A stretch of 35,586 nt of DNA, from NCBI GenBank assembly GCA_045629045.1, contig JAZQQM010000056.1, positions 1 to 35,586 on the forward strand, written 5' to 3'. Source of the DNA: JAILLW01 sp045629045 (lineage in GTDB: Bacteria; Bacillota; Clostridia; Lachnospirales; Lachnospiraceae). Of the stretch, positions 15,343-23,573 are shown in pieces. The position numbers and the translations under genes were made by a program. Each line of letters starts with the position of its first letter. Within the stretch, counting starts at the first letter, position 1. Under the pieces are notes generated by a model, which saw only the letters and a list, made by a program, of their open reading frames with translations, ran no database searches and had not been told where the DNA came from.

Positions 15343-15371
15343 TTGACATTTTTAGGATACAAAAATACAAT
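15343..15371 (+). promoter_or_regulatory. Sigma-A promoter of the CNNM/CorC gene
   Basis: TTGACA at 15343–15348, a 17-bp spacer, and TACAAT at 15366–15371, lying in the divergent gap between fdhD and the next gene. About 60 nt of leader follow before the TTG start. Confidence 0.75.
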
Positions 15372-15435
15372 ATCTTTAATTTAGAAACATATAATTATCA
15401 TGTAACGTTGTAACAACAGAAAGGAAGAGGAATTT

Positions 15436-16713
15436 TTGGACTCGGATAGTATAACCCAGTTAATTATTATTTTAGGATTATTGGTGCTTTCGGCATTCTT
15501 TTCATCAGCCGAAACAGCACTTACCACAGTTAATAAAGTAACTTTAAAAACCCTCGCCGATGAAGGCGATAAGCGTGCGGGAAGAACTCTTAACGTATTG
15601 GAAAAGTACGGCAAGATGTTAAGCGCCATTCTTATAGGAAACAATATTGTTAACATTGCGGCTTCGTCCCTTGCTACGACCTTTGCAATTGAAATCAGTG
15701 TACCGGTGGGAATTGCAACGGGAGTTTTAACGGTATTGATTTTGATTTTTTCGGAGATTGTACCTAAAAACATATCGGCCGTTAAGTCCGAGAAAATAGC
15801 TCTTGCTTTTTCGGGGGTTATCAATGCAATTATGATTGTGCTTACTCCCGTTATTTTCATAGTAGACAGTATCTCAAAAGGTCTTATGATGCTTCTGGGC
15901 GTTGATCCTAATGCATCTACTCTTATTTCTGAAAACGAACTTCGTACATATGTGGATGTTTCACATGAAGGCGGAGCCATCGAAACCGAAGAAAAGCAGA
16001 TGATTATCAATGTGTTTGATTTCGGTGATGCTGAGGCCAAAGATATCATGATTCCCCGTGTTGATATGGTGACTATTTCAAAGGATGCTACCTTTGAAGA
16101 TGTATCGGCCGTATTCAAGGAGCATATGTATACCAGACTTCCCGTATATGAGGAAGAAAAGGATAACATTATAGGTCTTATCAATATAAAGGATTTTATA
16201 AAACTTGATTTTGATAATCCCCATGATTTTTCGGTAGAAAAGCTTTTAAGAAAGCCCTTCTACACTTTGGAACATAAGATGACTTCCGATTTGCTTCAGG
16301 AGATGAGACGTTCACACGATAATATGTCCTTTGTATTAAATGAGTACGGTTCCTGCGTCGGAATGGTTACATTGGAAGATCTTCTTGAGGAAATCGTCGG
16401 TGAGATTCGTGATGAGTATGATGATGCCGAAGAAGAGAATATCCAGAAGATGGAAGAAAACACATACCTTATCGAAGGCAGTATGAAGCTCGACGATATA
16501 AATGATGAGCTGGGAACAGAACTGTTTTCGGAGGATTACGATTCAATCGGAGGACTGGTAATCGAGCAGCTTGAGGATACGTTGCCGGAGGACGGAACAG
16601 TGGTAACGGTAGGAAACGTAGTGCTTAAGGTTTCCGGTGTTTCACAAAACAGAATTCAGAAGGTTATTTTGGAAATCCGCTCTGAAGAATCTGATGAAGA
16701 AAAGGAGCAATAA
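15436..16713 (+). CDS. CNNM/CorC-type membrane protein (HlyC/CorC family)
   Basis: This 425-residue protein has a DUF21/CNNM membrane domain (about 1–190, three to four helices, including SAFFSSAETALTTV at about 18–31, typical of the family), a CBS-domain pair (about 205–325) and a C-terminal CorC_HlyC domain (about 340–420). CNNM/CorC proteins are linked to Mg2+ or Co2+ export or homeostasis and were formerly called hemolysins; a bacterial CNNM has been shown to transport Mg2+. The CBS pair probably binds a nucleotide and controls transport (family knowledge). The start is TTG at 15436, supported by the AAGGAAGAGG ribosome-binding site. The gene has its own promoter at 15343–15371 and is followed by a hairpin, so it is probably monocistronic. 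Confidence 0.88.
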   Translation: MDSDSITQLIIILGLLVLSAFFSSAETALTTVNKVTLKTLADEGDKRAGRTLNVLEKYGKMLSAILIGNNIVNIAASSLATTFAIEISVPVGIATGVLTVLILIFSEIVPKNISAVKSEKIALAFSGVINAIMIVLTPVIFIVDSISKGLMMLLGVDPNASTLISENELRTYVDVSHEGGAIETEEKQMIINVFDFGDAEAKDIMIPRVDMVTISKDATFEDVSAVFKEHMYTRLPVYEEEKDNIIGLINIKDFIKLDFDNPHDFSVEKLLRKPFYTLEHKMTSDLLQEMRRSHDNMSFVLNEYGSCVGMVTLEDLLEEIVGEIRDEYDDAEEENIQKMEENTYLIEGSMKLDDINDELGTELFSEDYDSIGGLVIEQLEDTLPEDGTVVTVGNVVLKVSGVSQNRIQKVILEIRSEESDEEKEQ

Positions 16714-16736
16714 GTCTTTTATTTGTAGGTTTGTTG

Positions 16737-16761
16737 TGGTATAATTGCACCCGTGCATTAT
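16737..16761 (+). promoter_or_regulatory. Extended -10 promoter with overlapping inverted repeat, secDF
   Basis: TG at 16737–16738, then TATAAT at 16740–16745, form an extended -10 element; there is no good -35 at 17 bp. An imperfect palindrome (ATAATTGCAC – CC – GTGCATTAT, 16741–16761) spans the -10 and the expected start site and could be an operator. Confidence 0.5.
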
Positions 16762-16764
16762 TGT

Positions 16765-16786
16765 AAAAGTGCCATAAGGCACTTTT
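16765..16786 (+). terminator. Short hairpin between CNNM/CorC gene and secDF
   Basis: AAAAGTGCC (16765–16773) and GGCACTTTT (16778–16786) form a 9-bp stem with an ATAA loop; the 3' T-run is only four. It lies after the stop of the CNNM gene but also downstream of the candidate secDF promoter, so it is either a terminator or part of the secDF leader. Confidence 0.55.
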
Positions 16787-16813
16787 GCTATGTCTAAAGG
16801 AGATTAATTAATT

Positions 16814-19057
16814 ATGAAAAAGAGTACTTCCATTATCACTCTGATAGTTTTGGTGGCTCTGCTTGCAGTATTCGGAATTACTGCTACTACCGGATTCACA
16901 GGAAACGGTGGTGCAGCCCGGGATATCCCTTTGGGTCTTGACCTTGAAGGCGGTGTATCTATTACATATCAGGTAGTCGGTGAGGAATCACCCAGCGCAG
17001 AAGATATGTCCGATACTATCTACAAGCTTCAGCAGAGAGTAGAAAATTACAGTACGGAATCTGTTGTTTATAAAGAAGGCGATGACAGAATTAACATCGA
17101 AATTCCCGGTGTATCTGATGCAACAGCTATTCTTAATGATTTAGGAAAGCCCGGTTCTTTATATTTCATTAGAGAAACCGATGCATCCGGTAATATAAAC
17201 TATGCGTACACAATTTTGGATGACGGCAGTTTCGGATATGTTCTTGCAAAGGATATTGATGAGCTTATTGCCACAGGCGAAACAGTATTGAACGGTACTG
17301 ATGTTAAGTCGGCAAGAGCTGCTACAATTCAGGATCAGATGACCAAGAATAACGAGTTTATCGTTTCTTTGGAAATGACCGAAGAAGGAACAAAGAAGTT
17401 CGCTGATGCTACTGCAAAGGCTTATGCGGCAGGCGAGACAATTGCCATTTATTATGACGGACAGATTGTTTCTGCTCCTAACGTTAAGGCAGTTATTTCT
17501 GACGGTCAGGCACAGATTAGCGGAAACTTCACTGCAGATGATGCTAATGAGCTTGCATCTACAATCCGTATCGGTGGACTTAAGGTAGAACTTGAACAGT
17601 TACACTCTAAGGTAGTCGGAGCTCAGCTTGGTTCCGAAGCTATTTCAACTTCAATTAAGGCTGCTATCATCGGATTTATTGTGATAGTACTCTTCATGAT
17701 TATTGTATACAGATTGGCCGGTTTTGCAGCCAGCCTTGCATTGGCTTTATATGTAGAACTTATTGTTATTTTACTTGATGCATTTGAGATTACGTTAACG
17801 CTTCCCGGTATTGCAGGTATCATCCTTTCAATCGGTATGGCGGTTGATGCGAATGTTATTATTTTCGCTCGTATCAGAGAAGAAATCGCAGTGGGTAAGA
17901 CGGTTACATCCGCTGTTGACATAGGCTTTAAGAAAGCTCTTTCGGCTATTGTGGACGGTAATATTACAACACTTATCGCAGCAGCTGTATTAGGTGTTTT
18001 AGGCTCGGGAACAATCAAAGGATTTGCTTCAACACTTGCACTTGGTATTATCCTTTCAATGTTCACGGCTTTGGTTATCACAAAGCTTATTATGAAGGCG
18101 TTCCTTGCACTTGGTGCTAAGAGCGAAAAGTTATACGGCGTTGCCAAGACTCCCAAGAAAGTTAATTTCCTTGGCAAGAAGACAGTATTTATTGCCTGCT
18201 CCCTTGCAGTTATAATAGCAGGATTCGTATTTATGGGAATTCATGCAGGTAAGGGTGAGAATGCATTAAATTACAGCCTTGATTTCGTAGGCGGTACTTC
18301 TACGGAAGTTACTCTTACATCGGATATGTCAATTCAGGATATTGATGCTACCATCGTTCCTGTTATTGAAGCCGTTACAGGTGACGGAAATGTTATGTCA
18401 CAGAAGATTGACGGAACTACAGACGTAGTATTTAAGACAAGATCTTTAACAAATGAAGAATCCGAAAAGTTGTCGGCAGACTTATCTTCACAGTTCGGAG
18501 CTACAATTAAGAGTTCGGAGACAATCAGTTCGACAATTTCTTCCGAGATGAAGACAGATGCGATACTTGCAGTGGTAGTTGCTTCAGTATTTATGCTTAT
18601 CTATATCTGGTTCAGATTTAAGGATGTAAGATTCGGTTGTTCTTCAGTACTTGCACTTGTACATGACGTTCTTGTTGTACTTGCATTCTACGCAATCGCA
18701 AGAGTATCGGTTGGTAGTACATTCATTGCATGTATGCTTACGATAGTAGGTTACTCAATCAATGCCACAATCGTTATCTTCGACAGAATTCGTGAGAATA
18801 AGTCATTTATGAGCCGTAAGGATTCACTTGAAGATGTTATAAATGATTCAATTGCACAGACACTTTCAAGATCTGTATTTACATCATTAACAACATTTAT
18901 CATGGTAGCTGCTTTGTATGTACTTGGTGTTTCATCAATTAAGGAATTTGCCCTTCCTCTTATGGTAGGTATTCTTTGCGGTACATATTCATCAATCTGC
19001 CTTGCATCTGCTTTCTACATGATTTTCCGTAAGATTGGTAAGAAGGCTGATAAGTAA
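16814..19057 (+). CDS. secDF: Fused protein translocase subunit SecDF
   Basis: This 747-residue membrane protein fuses SecD and SecF, as in Bacillus subtilis, and uses the ion gradient to help pull proteins through SecYEG. The SecD half has TM1 (about 7–25), the conserved DIPLGLDLEGG (37–47) and a large extracytoplasmic domain up to about 270, followed by five helices including GIAGIILSIGMAVDANVIIF. The SecF half begins near 450, carries LDFVGGTSTEV (about 489–499) and ends with helices including VGYSINATIVIFDRIRE. Length and domain order are those of the fused family. AAAGGAG lies upstream of the ATG. A strong terminator follows at 19073–19104, so it is probably a single-gene transcript. Confidence 0.96.
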   Translation: MKKSTSIITLIVLVALLAVFGITATTGFTGNGGAARDIPLGLDLEGGVSITYQVVGEESPSAEDMSDTIYKLQQRVENYSTESVVYKEGDDRINIEIPGVSDATAILNDLGKPGSLYFIRETDASGNINYAYTILDDGSFGYVLAKDIDELIATGETVLNGTDVKSARAATIQDQMTKNNEFIVSLEMTEEGTKKFADATAKAYAAGETIAIYYDGQIVSAPNVKAVISDGQAQISGNFTADDANELASTIRIGGLKVELEQLHSKVVGAQLGSEAISTSIKAAIIGFIVIVLFMIIVYRLAGFAASLALALYVELIVILLDAFEITLTLPGIAGIILSIGMAVDANVIIFARIREEIAVGKTVTSAVDIGFKKALSAIVDGNITTLIAAAVLGVLGSGTIKGFASTLALGIILSMFTALVITKLIMKAFLALGAKSEKLYGVAKTPKKVNFLGKKTVFIACSLAVIIAGFVFMGIHAGKGENALNYSLDFVGGTSTEVTLTSDMSIQDIDATIVPVIEAVTGDGNVMSQKIDGTTDVVFKTRSLTNEESEKLSADLSSQFGATIKSSETISSTISSEMKTDAILAVVVASVFMLIYIWFRFKDVRFGCSSVLALVHDVLVVLAFYAIARVSVGSTFIACMLTIVGYSINATIVIFDRIRENKSFMSRKDSLEDVINDSIAQTLSRSVFTSLTTFIMVAALYVLGVSSIKEFALPLMVGILCGTYSSICLASAFYMIFRKIGKKADK

Positions 19058-19072
19058 TTTAGTTAAGTATTT

Positions 19073-19104
19073 AAGGCCTGATGCATCTGCATCAGGCCTT
19101 TTTT
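19073..19104 (+). terminator. Intrinsic terminator after secDF
   Basis: AAGGCCTGATGCA (19073–19085) pairs with TGCATCAGGCCTT (19088–19100), followed by a T-run ending at 19104. It is a long, near-perfect stem with a U-tract. Confidence 0.92.
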
Positions 19105-19120
19105 AGAAAGAGTACGGGTA

Positions 19121-20893
19121 ATGGGTTTAGCCAAATGGATGGTTGCTTCCAAAAAAGCGGATTTTGAAGCAATTTCGACTAAATTTAATATCGATAAGGT
19201 AGTTGCCAGAATTATTCGAAACAGGGATGTTATCGGTGATGACGAGATAGAATTATTCCTGTCTGATGATATGAAATATCTTCATGACCCGCATTTGCTA
19301 AAAGATCTTGATAAAGCTGTTGATATTCTTAAAAATAAAATTTCGGAAGGTAAAAAGATTCGGGTAATAGGGGATTATGATGTGGACGGTATTTGTTCTA
19401 CGTATATTCTGCTTAAAGGATTAAGAACCCTGGGAGCTAATGTGGACACTGTAATTCCCCATAGAATTAAAGACGGTTACGGACTTAATGACAATCTCAT
19501 TGAGGAAGCGTCTGATGACGGTGTTGACACAATTTTGACCTGCGATAACGGTATAGCGGCATCGTCACAAATTAAACTTGCCGGAGAAAAAGGAATTGAT
19601 GTTATCATAACCGATCACCACGAGGTACCCTATGATATTGTTGAGGGCAAAAAGGTATACACTTTGCCGGAGGCGCTGGCTGTTGTTGACCCTAAACAGA
19701 ATGACTGTCCCTATCCTTTTAAATCCATATGCGGAGGGTTTATAGCCTATAAACTAATTACCGTACTTCTTGAGGATAAGTACCCACAGGTTATGGAAGA
19801 ACTTATATCTTTTGCCACGCTGGCTACGGTGTGCGACGTAATGGAGCTTAAGGACGAAAACAGAATACTTGTCAAAAACGGTCTTAAAAAAATGACCGAG
19901 TGTTCGAATTACGGACTTAAGGCCCTCCTTATTGTAAACGGTCTTGAAGATAAGAAATTAACAAATTATCACCTGGGGTTTGTTATAGGACCATGCCTTA
20001 ATGCTACGGGAAGACTGGATACGGCAAAAAGAGCGCTGGAATTGTTCGATGCTCCTACATTCCGGGAAGCATCTCTTATAGCGTCGGAACTTAAAGAACT
20101 TAATGAATCCCGTAAGAAGATGACGGAAGACGGGGTTAAGGAAGCTTTGGAAAAGGTTAATGAATCGTCTTTAAAAGACGACAGGATTTTGGTGATTTAT
20201 TTACCGGATACCCACGAATCTTTGGCAGGTATTATAGCAGGAAGGGTTAAGGAAAAGTTTAACAAACCTACGTTTGTACTTACTAAGGCTGAAGACGGCG
20301 TAAAGGGTTCGGGAAGATCCATAGAAGCCTACGATATGTTCGAAGAATTAAGTAAAGTTAAAGAACTGTTTATCAAGTTTGGCGGACATAAGATGGCGGC
20401 AGGTATATCCCTTAGGGATGAATCTCAAATCGAAGAATTGAGAATTAAGCTTAACAGCGGTTGTAGATTAACGGAAGATGATTTAACAAAAAAGGTACAT
20501 ATCGATGTTCCTATGCCGCTTTCGTATATAACGGACAGATTTATAAAGGAACTTGATGTGCTTGAACCCTTCGGGACGGGCAATCCCAAACCTGTTTTTG
20601 CAACGAAGAACATATCGTTGATTTCTTACATCAAAATGGGTAAGAATAAGAATGTGGGAAAACTTCGTGTGCGTGACGAAAACGGGCGAGAGTTTGAAAT
20701 GATTCATTTTGGGGATCTTGATGATTTTGAAAATTTTATTACAGATAAATTCGGAAACGAAGCCTTTGAAAGATTATCTGCAGGAAGGCTCGGTACATCC
20801 GAAATGACAATCAGTATAGTATATTATCCTGAAATAAATGAATTCAGAGGTAACGAAAATATTCAGATTATTATGAATTATTACGATGCGTAA
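19121..20893 (+). CDS. recJ: Single-stranded-DNA-specific exonuclease RecJ
   Basis: This 590-residue enzyme degrades single-stranded DNA 5' to 3' in recombination and repair. The DHH phosphoesterase motifs are present: GDYDVDG (84–90), CDNG (141–144) and TDHH (164–167), all contributing metal ligands. GPCLNATGRLDTA (near 290) and the DHHA1 motif GSGRS (near 390) follow, then an OB-like RecJ C-terminal region. The length is typical of RecJ from Firmicutes. The ATG is 17 nt after the secDF terminator with a modest GGG-type ribosome-binding site. No promoter is obvious in the short gap, so some read-through may contribute. fruK-like follows after 49 nt. Confidence 0.93.
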   Translation: MGLAKWMVASKKADFEAISTKFNIDKVVARIIRNRDVIGDDEIELFLSDDMKYLHDPHLLKDLDKAVDILKNKISEGKKIRVIGDYDVDGICSTYILLKGLRTLGANVDTVIPHRIKDGYGLNDNLIEEASDDGVDTILTCDNGIAASSQIKLAGEKGIDVIITDHHEVPYDIVEGKKVYTLPEALAVVDPKQNDCPYPFKSICGGFIAYKLITVLLEDKYPQVMEELISFATLATVCDVMELKDENRILVKNGLKKMTECSNYGLKALLIVNGLEDKKLTNYHLGFVIGPCLNATGRLDTAKRALELFDAPTFREASLIASELKELNESRKKMTEDGVKEALEKVNESSLKDDRILVIYLPDTHESLAGIIAGRVKEKFNKPTFVLTKAEDGVKGSGRSIEAYDMFEELSKVKELFIKFGGHKMAAGISLRDESQIEELRIKLNSGCRLTEDDLTKKVHIDVPMPLSYITDRFIKELDVLEPFGTGNPKPVFATKNISLISYIKMGKNKNVGKLRVRDENGREFEMIHFGDLDDFENFITDKFGNEAFERLSAGRLGTSEMTISIVYYPEINEFRGNENIQIIMNYYDA

Positions 20894-20942
20894 ATGGGAA
20901 TATGTATGAAGGCACGAAGCAGTTCATACTCGGGAGGTAATT

Positions 20943-21884
20943 ATGATTGCAACAGTAACACTTAATCCGGCCGTAGACAAGACACTTAAAACCTCAGGTG
21001 TTGTGCTTGGGGCGGTTAACAGGATGGATGAAGTCAGTAATATAGCAGGCGGCAAAGGCATAAACGTAACTAAGGTGCTGCGTAAATATGGTGCCAAAGT
21101 GGCAACTTTCGGGTTCCTTGGCGGTTATTCGGGGAACTTTATTAAGGAAGCCGTTTGGAAAATGGGAGCCGTGGATAAATTCACGCAGGTTATTGGTGAA
21201 ACGCGTACATCGATAAATGTTATAGGCGAAGACGGATATGTTACGGAACTGCTTGAGCCGGGACCTAATATTACACAGGATGAACTTGATTCATTTACAG
21301 ATACCTTTAAGGAAGGTATTAAAGAATGTGATGTGATTGTTCTTTCGGGCTCGGTACCAATCGGTGTGTCTCCTTCAATATACGCGGATTTAATCAGCTA
21401 TGCCAATGCCATTGATAAGAAGGTGCTGCTTGATTCCTCCGGGGATTATTTAAAAAAGGGTATGTATGCCCGCCCGTATATGATGAAACCCAATCTTAAA
21501 GAACTTGAAGCGCTTCTGGGCCGAAGAATTCAGGGAATGCAGGAAGTGGCCGAGGCGGCTTCCATGATAGTAGAGTGGGGAGTGCCCAATGTCCTTGTTT
21601 CTATGGGTGCAAAGGGTATACTTTATGCTCTTGACAGGGATGATAAGATTCAGGTTTATTATGCACCGGCACCAAGCGTTAATCCGGTTAATACGGTAGG
21701 CTCGGGGGACAGCGCGGTTGCGGCTTTTGCATTATCCATGACAGAAGGGCTTAGTCCGGAGGATACGTTAAAACGCTGTGTTGCGGTATCTGTTGCCAAT
21801 ACCCTTACAATTGAAAATGGTGTAATAGACCTTGATAAAGTTAAAGAAATAGAAGCACAGTTAAATGTAAGCACTCTTAATTAA
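20943..21884 (+). CDS. 1-phosphofructokinase family sugar-phosphate kinase (PfkB)
   Basis: This 313-residue PfkB-family kinase phosphorylates a sugar phosphate with ATP. The start MIATVTLNPAVDKT and the GGKGINVTKVL substrate motif (37–47) are typical of the FruK/LacC branch (1-phosphofructokinase or tagatose-6-phosphate kinase). The NTVGSGDS motif (near 250–257) holds the catalytic Asp and anion hole. No PTS permease or fructose repressor is adjacent, so fructose-1-phosphate is the best but unproven substrate. GGGAGG is an excellent ribosome-binding site before the ATG. The gene follows recJ by 49 nt and ends at a strong terminator (21898–21927). Confidence 0.85.
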   Translation: MIATVTLNPAVDKTLKTSGVVLGAVNRMDEVSNIAGGKGINVTKVLRKYGAKVATFGFLGGYSGNFIKEAVWKMGAVDKFTQVIGETRTSINVIGEDGYVTELLEPGPNITQDELDSFTDTFKEGIKECDVIVLSGSVPIGVSPSIYADLISYANAIDKKVLLDSSGDYLKKGMYARPYMMKPNLKELEALLGRRIQGMQEVAEAASMIVEWGVPNVLVSMGAKGILYALDRDDKIQVYYAPAPSVNPVNTVGSGDSAVAAFALSMTEGLSPEDTLKRCVAVSVANTLTIENGVIDLDKVKEIEAQLNVSTLN

Positions 21885-21897
21885 GCAGTGATAAATT

Positions 21898-21927
21898 GAA
21901 AAGCACCGGCATTAGCCGGTGCTTTTC
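21898..21927 (+). terminator. Intrinsic terminator after the PfkB-family kinase
   Basis: GAAAAGCACCGGC (21898–21910) pairs with GCCGGTGCTTTTC (21915–21927) around the loop ATTA. The stem is perfect and may act in both directions. Confidence 0.88.
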
Positions 21928-22088
21928 TTGAACTTCTTATGAGGGGGGAGATAGCGTTTCAACTATCACTATAATCAATATAAAGCATAAATGTGTCCAA
22001 TATGTGTTCTTTTTCTTAAATATAGATTAATAAGTCATAAAATATGATAAAATATATATTGCAGTTTTGCGCTCGGAATGGAGACAAT

Positions 22089-23567
22089 ATGATTAAAATA
22101 ACTGATTTACTTTCAAAGATTGATTATGAAATAATCCTCGGTTCACTTAAGTGTGAAGTGTCGGATGTTGTAATAGATTCCCGTAAGGTGACTCCGAGGG
22201 CAATGTTTATATGTATTAGCGGATACAAGGTTGACGGTCATTCTTTTGCAGGAGACGTGATTGCCAAAGGTGCTTCGGCATTAATTATCGAGAAAAATCT
22301 TGATGATGATGCCATGGATGAAGCAAGGAAAAAAGGCGTAACCCTTATTAAGGTTGAGGATTCAAGATATGCCATGGCTTTTGTTTCGGCAGCCTTTTAT
22401 GGGAATCCTGCAGATAAGCTTAAGGTAATCGGAATTACCGGAACAAAGGGAAAAACAACCACTACGTATCTTGTTAAATCCATATTGGAAAATGCCGGGT
22501 ACAGGGTTGGACTTATAGGAACAATAGAAACCATTATTGGGGATAAACATATACCTGCAAGCAATACAACCCCGGAATCATTTGTATTACAGGGTTATTT
22601 TAGGCAGATGCTGGATGAAGGTATTCAGATTGTTGTAATGGAAGTGGCCTCTCAGGGACTTAAATTGCACAGAACCCAGGGATTTATATTTGAACTCGGA
22701 ATATTCACCAATCTCGAACCGGATCATATCGGGCCTAATGAACATGCAACATTTGAAGAATATATTGAATGTAAAGGAAAATTGTTTAAACAGTGCAAAT
22801 TGGGTATTGTAAATGCCGATGACGAAAATTTACTTAAGGTTATTGCAGGTCATACATGCAATCTCGAAACATACGGATTCCATGAAAATGCAGATCTTAG
22901 CGCCAAAAACCTTAAATTGGTACATAAGGTGGGGGAACTGGGAATAGAGTTTGATGTGTGCGGGGATTTGGATTTTCATGTGGCTGTGCCTACGCCCGGA
23001 ACATTCAGCGTATATAATGCCCTTACGGCAATTGCAATTTGCAAGCATTTTGATGTTGATGTAAACACCATAAAGGCGGCTCTTCTTAAGGCAAAGGTTA
23101 AAGGCCGTATAGAAATGGTGCCAACACCTTATCCTTTTACATTACTGATTGACTATGCCCATAATGCCATGGCACTTGAAAGCATATTAAGTACATTAAA
23201 ACAGTACGAACCCAACAGATTGATATGTCTTTTCGGATGCGGCGGTAACAGGGCCAAGGACAGAAGATACGGAATGGGTGAAGTGTCGGGCAAACTTGCA
23301 GACCTTACGATTATTACATCGGATAATCCTCGTGATGAAGACCCACAGGCAATTATTAATGATATAAAAGAAGGCATCGGCAGAACGAATGGCAAATTCG
23401 TTGAAATAATTGATAGAAAAGATGCCATAAGATATGCTATCGAACACGGTAAAAAACACGATATTATTGTCCTTGCCGGTAAAGGTCATGAAGACTATCA
23501 GGAAATAAAGGGCGTTAAATATCCTATGGATGAACGCGTAATTATTAAAGAAATTTTGGAAGAGTAA
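22089..23567 (+). CDS. murE: UDP-MurNAc-tripeptide ligase MurE, meso-diaminopimelate type
   Basis: The start is set at ATG 22089, with GGAG six bases upstream; an in-frame ATG at 22044 adds 15 unlikely residues without a ribosome-binding site. The 492-residue enzyme adds the third residue to the peptidoglycan stem peptide using ATP. Motifs are the substrate-binding DSRKV near the N-terminus, the P-loop GITGTKGKTTTT (about 115–126), SNTTPESF and the third-amino-acid pocket SDNPRDEDP (near 410). The DNPR motif marks use of meso-diaminopimelate instead of lysine. About 160 nt of AT-rich DNA separates it from the previous terminator. A TATAAT at 21970–21975 sits just after an inverted GATAG/CTATC pair, but no good -35 is visible. 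It is followed 6 nt later by priA. Confidence 0.94.
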   Translation: MIKITDLLSKIDYEIILGSLKCEVSDVVIDSRKVTPRAMFICISGYKVDGHSFAGDVIAKGASALIIEKNLDDDAMDEARKKGVTLIKVEDSRYAMAFVSAAFYGNPADKLKVIGITGTKGKTTTTYLVKSILENAGYRVGLIGTIETIIGDKHIPASNTTPESFVLQGYFRQMLDEGIQIVVMEVASQGLKLHRTQGFIFELGIFTNLEPDHIGPNEHATFEEYIECKGKLFKQCKLGIVNADDENLLKVIAGHTCNLETYGFHENADLSAKNLKLVHKVGELGIEFDVCGDLDFHVAVPTPGTFSVYNALTAIAICKHFDVDVNTIKAALLKAKVKGRIEMVPTPYPFTLLIDYAHNAMALESILSTLKQYEPNRLICLFGCGGNRAKDRRYGMGEVSGKLADLTIITSDNPRDEDPQAIINDIKEGIGRTNGKFVEIIDRKDAIRYAIEHGKKHDIIVLAGKGHEDYQEIKGVKYPMDERVIIKEILEE

Positions 23568-23573
23568 GAATAT

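Noticed and set aside
15381..16184. Minus-strand open frame of 267 codons
   Set aside because: It is antisense to the CNNM/CorC gene and would cross its promoter; the Ser/Ile-rich product is typical of a reverse-complement shadow.
17623..18177. Minus-strand open frame of 184 codons
   Set aside because: It is antisense to the conserved membrane part of SecDF, with no start signals.
21947..21975. Promoter before murE
   Set aside because: TATAAT at 21970–21975 has no recognisable -35 at the right distance, so it is mentioned only in the murE entry.
22044..22088. Upstream ATG for MurE
   Set aside because: The 15 extra residues are not MurE-like and no ribosome-binding site precedes them; ATG 22089 has GGAG at the right distance.
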